DNA of 11,353 nucleotides, taken from assembly GCA_016199025.1 (NCBI GenBank), contig JACQHM010000274.1, forward strand, positions 1 through 11,353, in the 5' to 3' direction. Below are positions 1 through 6,059 of the stretch, piece by piece (within the stretch, counting starts at the first letter, position 1; every line of letters begins with the position of its first letter). Under the pieces are notes generated by a model. That model did no database searches, was not told where the DNA came from, and worked only from the letters and a program-made list of their open reading frames with translations. The position numbers and the translations under genes were made by a program. The stretch comes from Candidatus Methylomirabilota bacterium (GTDB lineage Bacteria; Methylomirabilota; Methylomirabilia; Methylomirabilales; JACQHM01).

Positions 1-1311
<1,311 letters not shown>

Positions 1312-1324
1312 CAGGAGGCGTTCG

Positions 1325-1804
1325 ATGAAGAGGCATCTTGCGGAACGAAGTTTTCTGGTCCTGCTCCTTAGCCTAGCCTGGCCCTTTTTCCCCTTCGGCG
1401 CCTTCGGGGCCCAGGAGGACATCGAGGCGAAGGTCCGGGCCATCGCTGCTCTTCTTCGCTGCCCGGTCTGCCAGAACCTCTCCGTGATGGACTCCCCTTC
1501 GGAGCTTGCCCAGGAGATGAAGGGCCTGATCAGAGAGCGGCTTCTCCAGGGCGAGAGTGAGGAGCAGGTGAAGGCCTACTTCGTCCAGAAGTACGGGGAG
1601 TGGGTCCTCCTGGCCCCGCCCAAGAAAGGGTTCAACCTGCTGGCCTGGACCCTCCCCTTCTTGGCGATCTTAGGAGGCTTGGGGGGGATCATTCTGGCCC
1701 TCCGAAAATGGGTGAGAAGAGGGCGGGAGCATCGAGCGTCCGAGCCCATTGCCGCAGAATACCAGGAGCGGCTCATCAGGGAGTTAAAGGACCTGGACTC
1801 TTGA
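1325..1804 (+). CDS. ccmH: Cytochrome c maturation thiol-disulfide protein CcmH (CcmL type)
   Basis: This protein is a membrane-anchored thioredoxin-like partner of CcmF. The family reduces or holds the cysteines of apocytochrome c before haem ligation. The 159-residue product has an N-terminal signal or anchor helix (about residues 9-29, ending AFGA), then the diagnostic LRCPVCQN motif with Cys46 and Cys49. A helical bundle follows, with a Y-G-x-W-V segment near residues 90-94. A second membrane helix (about 104-126) and a short charged cytoplasmic tail complete it. This is the length of the short CcmH/CcmL form; the TPR part that E. coli fuses to CcmH is the separate next gene. The ATG at 1325 is supported by CAGGAGG at 1312-1318, six nt upstream. 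It follows ccmF after 13 nt. Confidence 0.95.
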   Translation: MKRHLAERSFLVLLLSLAWPFFPFGAFGAQEDIEAKVRAIAALLRCPVCQNLSVMDSPSELAQEMKGLIRERLLQGESEEQVKAYFVQKYGEWVLLAPPKKGFNLLAWTLPFLAILGGLGGIILALRKWVRRGREHRASEPIAAEYQERLIRELKDLDS

Positions 1805-1841
1805 AATCTGCCATCTGAAATTGGACATTGGAAATTTCAAC
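1801..1841 (+). repeat. Short AT-rich inverted-repeat spacer between ccmH and ccmI
   Basis: TTGAAAT at 1801-1807 and ATTTCAA at 1834-1840 form a perfect 7-bp inverted repeat. The stretch between them contains GAAATTGGACATTGGAAATT, with ATTGGA- and GAAATT-type units repeated. The composition is clearly more AT-rich than the flanking genes. It overlaps the last codons of ccmH and runs up to the likely ccmI start. It resembles low-complexity spacers of this wording that I associate with uncultivated bacterial genomes; that association is from memory and was not tested. Confidence 0.45.
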
Positions 1842-2762
1842 GTGGAATACCTCCTCATCGCCATCCTCATCCTCATCGCCTTAGCCTTAATCACCCTTCC
1901 GTTCTGGCGGAAGGCCACCTCGGTTCCTCCCCCTCCCCCTCAAGGAGAGGCGGAAGAGCTTCTGCTTCAGAAAGCTACCCTCTATCAGAGTCTCCGGGAG
2001 TTGGAGCTGGACTATCAGATGGGGAAACTCTCCGACGAGGACTACCAAGCGCTCCGCCAGGACTACGAAGCGGAAGCCGCAACGGTCTTGGCCAGGCTCG
2101 ATGCCCTGGGCTACAAGGCCAAAAGCCGCCCAGAGAAGGGACGGCCGGTGGCGGTGGCCCAAAGACAGCAGGGCGCCCCCTTCTTCAGTCGTCCGGCTTT
2201 TTTCGTCGCCTTCGGCCTCCTTCTGGTTGTTCTTGGGGCGGCTGGCGGGTACTTCCTTGCCAGGTCTTCGAATTCAAAGGGAGGCGGGAGGGGGAACGAA
2301 GGCCAGTTCATGCCCACCACGCCCCAGGTCGCGGCGTTGGAGCGGAGGATCCAGGAGAACCCCAAGGATCTCAAGGCGCTCCTGGAGCTTGCCCACCTCC
2401 ACCTCGACCAGGGGACGTTCCACCAGTCCATCGAGCTTTACAAACAGGTCCTCTCATTGGATCCGAGAAACGTGGAGGCTATCACGCATCTGGGTATCAT
2501 CCTCTCCAAAAGCCCTCACCCCGAGCAAGCCCTTGAAGTCTTCGACAAGGCCCTGGCGATCGACCCCAACTATCCTCATGCCCTCTGGGACAAGGCCCGG
2601 GTCCTCTATGACGTGAAGCAGGACTATCAGGAGGCCATCAAGACCTGGGAGCGCTTCCTGGCCGTTGCCCCCTCTGGCGAGGATGCGGACCGGGCGCGGG
2701 AGTTCATCCAGGAGGCCAAGCAGCGGTTGAAGGAAGGCCAGAGGGCCCCGCTTGTGCGTTAA
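1842..2762 (+). CDS. ccmI: CcmI-like TPR protein of cytochrome c maturation
   Basis: CcmI is the apocytochrome c chaperone that hands substrate to the CcmF/H lyase. The product (306 aa from GTG 1842) has a membrane helix at residues 3-20 and a cytoplasmic segment with a heptad-like coiled coil (about 36-92). That segment contains the family-typical pattern ELELDYQMGKLSDEDYQALR. A second membrane helix (about 118-140) and a periplasmic TPR domain (about 165-285) follow, the TPRs including LSLDPRNVEAITHLG and LAIDPNYPHALWDKA. Two membrane helices with a coiled loop and then TPRs is the CcmI/CycH architecture. The start is uncertain: the frame also opens with TTG at 1821, and neither start has a Shine-Dalgarno sequence. 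I prefer GTG because the upstream residues would come from the AT-rich spacer. The stop codon TAA sits inside the palindrome GCGTTAACGC (2756-2765). Confidence 0.88.
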   Translation: MEYLLIAILILIALALITLPFWRKATSVPPPPPQGEAEELLLQKATLYQSLRELELDYQMGKLSDEDYQALRQDYEAEAATVLARLDALGYKAKSRPEKGRPVAVAQRQQGAPFFSRPAFFVAFGLLLVVLGAAGGYFLARSSNSKGGGRGNEGQFMPTTPQVAALERRIQENPKDLKALLELAHLHLDQGTFHQSIELYKQVLSLDPRNVEAITHLGIILSKSPHPEQALEVFDKALAIDPNYPHALWDKARVLYDVKQDYQEAIKTWERFLAVAPSGEDADRAREFIQEAKQRLKEGQRAPLVR

Positions 2763-2768
2763 CGCCCA

Positions 2769-3429
2769 TTAGACCTCTATGGATGCGATAAGACATCCTG
2801 ACATCGGCCGATGCATCTACTGCGCCTCACTCGAGAGCCTTACAGGCGAGCACGTCGTTCCGTATGGCCTCGCAGGAAATCTGGTCCTACGGAACGCAAG
2901 CTGCAGGGCGTGCGCGAAGATCACAGGCGAGGTGGAGCGGCGAGTCCTCCGGGGCTTCATTTCCGACCCGACGACCCAAGGGTCGTCCCAGCCATGTACC
3001 GGTCGAAGTTCCGAGGGCAGACGCCACTGAGCTCTTGGTGCTCCCTCTCGCTGAGGGCCTGGCCTTCCTTCAAATGCCGATCTTCGAGAAACCGGCCTAT
3101 CTAACGGGTAAACCTTGGACCTTGTCACCAAGGCCGAGCAGGCTGGCGCTACGCACGCGCTCGCAACCGCCGTTGTAGACGCCACGATTGGGGGTGTTGC
3201 GAAGCGCCTCATCGTCAGCTGGGTAAAGCTCTTTGCGAGTGCACACCCAACTGCTTACAAAGTTGTGGTCGCGCGCGCAGCATAGCTGGACAGATGCGAA
3301 ACGTGCGGCGCTTGCCTAACAGGCGCTTGGAGCCGACGGCGCTTACGACGAACCTACACGACCCCAGGGAGGTCCCGATGATGAGCAACCTTCGGTAGAC
3401 GCTTGCGCCGTGGCTCAAGCGCAGGCGCG
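2769..3429 (+). mobile_element. Putative integron gene cassette carrying a broken HNH gene
   Basis: This interval is bounded on the left by TTAGAC (2769-2774) and on the right by the G of GTTGGGC in the attC-like site (3429-3435). In known integrons a cassette begins with TTRRRY and ends at the G of its attC, and the cassette gene starts a few nt inside. Here the HNH start codon is 10 nt from the left boundary. The left boundary GTTAGAC, with G supplied on circularisation, would pair with the site's own GCCTAAC with one mismatch. The base before TTAGAC is A, so insertion at a secondary A/TT site is inferred. No integrase gene is in the window. The attC site is the strong part of this call; the left boundary is weaker. 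Confidence 0.55.
2779..3178 (+). pseudogene. HNH endonuclease-like gene, frameshifted
   Basis: The first frame starts at ATG 2779 and encodes a zinc-type HNH core: Cys12 and Cys15 in RCIYC, Glu24-His25 in LTGEHVVPYG, Cys42 and Cys45 in SCRACAK, then EVERRVLRG. This frame runs out of family-like sequence at about 2955 and stops at 3030. The +2 frame takes over from about 2954 with ASFPTRRPKGRPSHVPVEV and continues through LPLAEGLAFLQMPIFEKP to a stop at 3178. TRRPKxRP-type segments follow the HNH core in proteins I recall from cassette arrays. The gene therefore appears broken by an indel near 2953-2963. From 3118 the original frame is open again to a stop at 3285, so a second compensating shift is possible but not supported by homology. 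No ribosome binding site is visible, which is common in cassettes. Confidence 0.65.
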
Positions 3430-3435
3430 TTGGGC
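3314..3435 (+). other. attC-like recombination site (59-base element)
   Basis: GCCTAAC at 3314-3320 fits the R'' consensus RYYYAAC, and GTTGGGC at 3429-3435 fits the R' consensus GTTRRRY. The two pair over 7 bp with one G-T wobble. Inside them GCGCTTG (3323-3329) pairs with CAAGCGC (3416-3422), AGCC (3331-3334) with GGCT (3412-3415), A3336 with T3411, and CGGCGC (3337-3342) with GCGCCG (3405-3410). G3330 and G3335 are left bulged on the same strand, like the extrahelical bases that orient attC sites. An asymmetric unpaired spacer separates the two boxes. The terminal loop is 62 nt and the total is 122 nt, within the known attC size range of roughly 57-141 nt. I derived the pairing by hand from the sequence. 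Confidence 0.8.
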
Positions 3436-3739
3436 AGTGGCCTTGCCGACTTCGCTACACTTCATGCAAATCGCCGTCAGCGACACACACTTAGAGCCTG
3501 CTCATCCTGGAAGAACACCGAGAGAGCGGTTGATAAGCGCTGACCTCGAAAGTCTCCCTCCCAATACCCTCCTTCCCGGACTTGCCCCCCTCGTCTTCCT
3601 CGGCCAGGGCCTGGCTAGGCTGGGGGTGTCGCCTGGAGACGGCACCGCCAGAAGGAGTCGGAAAAGACACCACGCATCCTACGAGCGTCGGGCCCTTCCT
3701 CAGCGCTTGAAGGGGTGACTTCGCGACAACGTTACTCGT
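3436..3739. other. Stretch without recognisable gene between the attC-like site and vapC
   Basis: Open frames exist here on both strands (for example + 3410-3718), but none shows a recognisable motif, a ribosome binding site or consistent amino-acid composition. A small palindrome GCCAGGGCCTGGC lies near 3602-3614. The stretch may be decayed cassette DNA, as it begins directly after the GTTGGGC boundary. That is an inference. Confidence 0.4.
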
Positions 3740-4180
3740 TCATTCCCGGCCGTTCAACTGGACCTCGCTAAGGGCCTTTACCTCTCCCACGCCGTGCACA
3801 GCAATTCCGGAGAGACGATCGTCATTGGTGATAAAAAGATCTGCCTCAGAGACTGCTGCACAGGCAAGCTGGACTGCATCCGGTGGCTTGACCGAAGGAT
3901 GGTAAGCACGGATTTCTGCAAAGCTCTGGGCAGCGATCTCATCAAACGCGATAATCCTTGCACCCTGAGATAAAGCCGCTTTATACCGTTCTGCCAAATC
4001 AGCCCAGTTCCTACGCAGGGGTTGAACAAGCACTTCACCCAGTGTGAGAGATGAGGTCAAGAGTTCATCTCCCTGGTGGATCATTTGCTTGCGCAATGCC
4101 ACGACTCGATCGTGAAGATGAACAGGCCGTTGCTCAAGAAGATAGATGAAAAGATTGGTATCCCAAAAAATCCTGCTCAT
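3740..4180 (-). CDS. vapC: PIN-domain toxin, VapC-like RNase
   Basis: VapC toxins are Mg2+-dependent PIN-domain RNases that cleave tRNA or rRNA and are held inactive by a co-encoded antitoxin. The 146-residue product shows the PIN acidic set in order: Asp7 in FWDTNLFIY, Glu49 in TLGEVLV, Asp101 in VKPPDAVQLACA, and Asn119-Asp120-Asp121 in FITNDDRL. The length is normal and the ORF is intact, so activity is plausible. The ATG at 4180-4178 overlaps the antitoxin stop codon in an ATGA, indicating translational coupling. An in-frame ATG at 4186 would add two residues and cannot be excluded. The gene lies antisense to the ccm and nuo genes. The region is less GC-rich than the flanking operons, which fits horizontal acquisition. 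Confidence 0.9.
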   Translation of the reverse strand: MSRIFWDTNLFIYLLEQRPVHLHDRVVALRKQMIHQGDELLTSSLTLGEVLVQPLRRNWADLAERYKAALSQGARIIAFDEIAAQSFAEIRAYHPSVKPPDAVQLACAAVSEADLFITNDDRLSGIAVHGVGEVKALSEVQLNGRE

Positions 4181-4452
4181 TCCCATCCTGACCTTAACTC
4201 TTTAACATACTCATCAGGATCTACCCCTTCCCAGATCTCCTTACCCAGACCCGAGAGCATCAGGATCGGATCACCAGCGGGTAGTTTACCCTGAAATCGG
4301 TAACCCCTTTTCTTTTCAAAATACTGTTGGCAGATCTTGGTAAGGATCTCCAGTAACCGGGGTTCGTCTGTGACACACCGCTCTTTCCCATCCTCATCAT
4401 GAAAATAGATTTTCCCGTCATCCCACCCATACAGTCGAGGATAAACTCCCAT
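4177..4452 (-). CDS. Putative antitoxin of the adjacent PIN toxin
   Basis: The gene encodes a 91-residue acidic protein immediately upstream of the VapC-like toxin, with a 4-nt stop-start overlap. This is the usual place for the antitoxin. The C-terminus (GLGKEIWEGVDPDEYVKELR) resembles the toxin-wrapping tail of antitoxins paired with PIN proteins, as I remember them. The N-terminal half (MGVYPRLYGW, then DDGKIYFHDEDGKER) has no AbrB, RHH or Phd signature that I recognise. GGGAGG (on the minus strand, 4466-4461) is spaced 8 nt from the ATG at 4452-4450, so I chose that start. The in-frame ATG at 4458 and GTG at 4461 lie too close to it. The antitoxin role is inferred from position and tail; no DNA-binding motif is evident. 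Confidence 0.7.
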   Translation of the reverse strand: MGVYPRLYGWDDGKIYFHDEDGKERCVTDEPRLLEILTKICQQYFEKKRGYRFQGKLPAGDPILMLSGLGKEIWEGVDPDEYVKELRSGWE

Positions 4453-4587
4453 TTTCATCACCTCCCAGGTAAGTTTAACTCTCAGCTTCCCTTTTTGAAA
4501 CCTTTTTTTAGGGCTTTCAATGGTTCAACTTGCTCCTCTCTAAGCGAAGCGAAGGATAGACAGGGTTTCGGTTCGCTTCCAAATGTA

Positions 4588-4616
4588 TTGACATCGTATT
4601 GCCCTTTGGATATCCT
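4588..4616 (+). promoter_or_regulatory. Possible sigma70-type promoter ahead of the PIN remnant
   Basis: TTGACA (4588-4593) is a perfect -35 match. It is followed after 17 nt by TATCCT (4611-4616), a four-of-six -10 match. Transcription would start around 4623, inside or just after the TTG that opens the PIN fragment. Either the true start codon is further downstream, the mRNA is leaderless, or the match is fortuitous. Confidence 0.3.
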
Positions 4617-4894
4617 TGCCCTTGGTTGTGTTTGATAGCTCCGTCGTCATCAAATGGTTCCGGAAGTCCGAGGCGTTCCAAGAGCAGGCGCTTTCGTTAC
4701 ACCAAACCTACCTCAATGGCTCGCTGACAATCTACGTCCCCGACCTCCTCATTTACGAGCTGGCGAACGTCCTTCGGTCCAAGCCGGACATGAACTGGAC
4801 CAAAGTTCAGCAAGCGTTGCACAGTTTTGCTGTCCATTCTCTCGCTGACCTCATCCGTTGGGCAACTCACGCCTGCTTCGTATCCACCCTCTAG
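4616..4894 (+). pseudogene. Truncated PIN-domain (VapC-like) toxin remnant
   Basis: The N-terminal half matches a PIN toxin: Asp7 in VVFDSSVVIKWF, Glu48 in LLIYELANVLRS, then WTKVQQALHSF. The 92-residue frame ends without the third acidic residue or the T-x-D segment expected in a protein of about 130-140 residues, so the active site is incomplete. PIN-like sequence ends near 4830-4855, just before GTTGGGC at 4857-4863. The start is a TTG with no Shine-Dalgarno sequence, and no antitoxin gene precedes it on this strand. No other frame downstream supplies the missing half. I read it as the left part of a toxin gene cut by recombination, unrelated to the intact toxin on the opposite strand. Confidence 0.6.
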
Positions 4895-4980
4895 ATCTTC
4901 CATAGATGGGGCAAAGGGTGGATCATGTGGTAGACGCGCTTCACCGGGGAAAGGTGATAAGCGGTTAGGGCACATTTTCC

Positions 4981-5008
4981 TTGACAACAGCCGCCGCATC
5001 GCTAGAAT
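4981..5008 (+). promoter_or_regulatory. Probable sigma70-type promoter of the nuo operon
   Basis: TTGACA (4981-4986, six of six) is separated by 16 nt from TAGAAT (5003-5008, five of six). The expected start is near 5015, giving a leader of roughly 180 nt before nuoA. It is the best promoter match I found between the PIN remnant and nuoA, and it points into the operon. Confidence 0.6.
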
Positions 5009-5061
5009 AAAGCCAGTGAAAACGGTTTTTGCCTGTTCCTGTCTTGCGAGATCTTTCCCCT

Positions 5062-5079
5062 GCCCTCTCCAGGGCTTTT
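5062..5079 (+). terminator. Weak terminator-like hairpin in the nuo leader
   Basis: GCCCT (5062-5066) and AGGGC (5071-5075) form a 5-bp stem with a CTCC loop, followed by TTTT. The stem is short and the T run is only four, so efficient termination is doubtful. It lies about 50 nt downstream of the predicted nuo start site. It could attenuate that transcript, stop read-through from the accessory island, or do nothing. Confidence 0.25.
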
Positions 5080-5084
5080 AGAGT

Positions 5085-5170
5085 AAGCCTTCAGCCGTCA
5101 GCACTCAGCCATCAGCTTAGAGAGGTAGAAGTCTTTTTCTTCCTGGGTTTTCGCTGATCGCTGACGGCTT
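5085..5170 (+). repeat. Heptameric AGCNNTC repeat with an inverted arm, in the nuoA leader
   Basis: Four tandem heptamers AGCCTTC, AGCCGTC, AGCACTC and AGCCATC occupy 5086-5113. A reversed arm, GCTGATCGCTGACGGCTT, lies at 5153-5170. The left arm from 5085 and the complement of the right arm agree at 15 of 18 positions, so a long imperfect hairpin can form just before the nuoA ribosome binding site. The same heptamer occurs between nuoK and nuoL. Confidence 0.6.
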
Positions 5171-5193
5171 GTGTGTATACGGGGTGGAACGCG

Positions 5194-5568
5194 ATGGCGG
5201 CGGACTATGGATACGTCGGTGTCTTCCTCATCGTGGGGGTCCTCTTCGTCATCTTGAACGTCGAGGTCCTCTCCCGCCTCCTTCGCCCCAAGCGCCCCAC
5301 CCCCGAGAAGCTCACCACCTACGAATGCGGCGAGGAGCCCATCGGAGGCTCCTGGATCCGCTTCCACGTCCGCTATTACCTGTACGCTCTCGTCTATATT
5401 GTCTTCGCCGTCGAGGTCATCTTCCTCTACCCGTGGGCCGTGATCTTTAAGGACTTCATCAAGGAGGGGCTTGGGGCGCTGGCCTTTCTCGAGATGCTTG
5501 TCTTCATCATCATCCTGCTCTTGGGCTTTATCTACGCCTGGCGGAAAGGCGCGTTGGAATGGGTTTAA
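5194..5568 (+). CDS. nuoA: NADH-quinone oxidoreductase subunit A (NuoA/ND3)
   Basis: NuoA is a small membrane-arm subunit of complex I next to the quinone cavity. The 124-residue product has three membrane helices (about 6-28, 62-83 and 92-114). Between the first two is the mobile loop with Cys45 in YECGEEPIGGSW, the ND3 loop cysteine motif. The second helix carries FAVEVIFLYPWA, where the family normally has FDVE: Glu74 is kept but the conserved Asp is Ala72. Glu100 in the third helix is present. I chose ATG 5194 because GGGGTGG (5181-5187) is spaced 6 nt upstream; an in-frame GTG at 5173 lacks such a site. nuoB, which normally follows, is missing, and nuoC overlaps the last codons. Confidence 0.95.
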   Translation: MAADYGYVGVFLIVGVLFVILNVEVLSRLLRPKRPTPEKLTTYECGEEPIGGSWIRFHVRYYLYALVYIVFAVEVIFLYPWAVIFKDFIKEGLGALAFLEMLVFIIILLLGFIYAWRKGALEWV

Positions 5569-6044
5569 CCGCAGCTTCCATGACGGCCGACCAGATCCTC
5601 CAGGCTTTGAAGGAGCGGTTTGGGGAGGCTGTCCTTCAAGGGGACGTCAAAGGGGGAGAGGTCCGGGTCACGGTCACCCCCTCCCAGAGCGTTGAGCTTC
5701 TTGGGTTCCTCTGCAGCCTGGGCTTCGAGTATTTGAACTGCCTGAGCGGGGTGGACTGGATCGGGCAGGGGGAACTGGAGGTCGTCTACAACCTCTCCTC
5801 CCTTCAGTATAAGCACAAGGCGGAGGTCAACGTCCGCATCCCTCGCGAGAACCCGGTGGTCCGGTCGGTCATCTCCATCTGGAAGACAGCGAACTGGCAT
5901 GAGCGGGAGGTGTACGACCTCTTGGGGATCCGCTTCGAGGGCCACCCGGATCACCGAAGGATCCTCCTCTCGGAGGACTGGGTCGGTCATCCCTTGAGGA
6001 AGGACTACGAGGACGAGCGCCTCGTTCGCTACACCCCTGCCTAA
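5559..6044 (+). CDS. nuoC: NADH-quinone oxidoreductase subunit C (NuoC, 30 kDa)
   Basis: NuoC is a cofactor-free peripheral subunit that braces NuoD and NuoB in the connecting module. The product has 161 residues, a normal size for an unfused NuoC. It carries the 30-kDa signature NWHEREVYDLLGIRFEGHPD (residues 112-131) followed by RRILLSEDW and HPLRKDYE. The N-terminal half has the usual mixed alpha/beta pattern with YLNCLSGVDW (about 59-68). ATG 5559 is supported by GGAAAGG (5543-5549), 9 nt upstream, and overlaps the end of nuoA by 10 nt. The in-frame ATG at 5580 lacks a ribosome binding site. It is not fused to NuoD, unlike in E. coli. nuoB is absent upstream. Confidence 0.96.
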   Translation: MGLTAASMTADQILQALKERFGEAVLQGDVKGGEVRVTVTPSQSVELLGFLCSLGFEYLNCLSGVDWIGQGELEVVYNLSSLQYKHKAEVNVRIPRENPVVRSVISIWKTANWHEREVYDLLGIRFEGHPDHRRILLSEDWVGHPLRKDYEDERLVRYTPA

Positions 6045-6059
6045 GATGAGGTGAAGGCT

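Noticed and set aside
2756..2765. Palindrome GCGTTAACGC at the ccmI stop as a terminator or regulator site
   Set aside because: It is ten bases with no loop and no T run; it is most likely incidental.
3243..3268. A second RYYYAAC (ACCCAAC) with a nearby GTTGTGG, suggesting another attC site
   Set aside because: The spacing is too short, the right box does not fit GTTRRRY, and no inner stem forms.
3410..3718. Plus-strand frame of 102 codons after the attC-like site
   Set aside because: Its start lies inside the attC stem, there is no ribosome binding site, and the protein has no recognisable feature.
4827..5081. Plus-strand frame that could continue the truncated PIN protein
   Set aside because: None of the expected third Asp or T-x-D sequence is present. 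It also covers the nuo promoter.
5194..6044. A hidden or fused nuoB within nuoA or nuoC
   Set aside because: Both genes have normal lengths and only their own motifs. The NuoB cysteine pattern is in neither, and they overlap by 10 nt.
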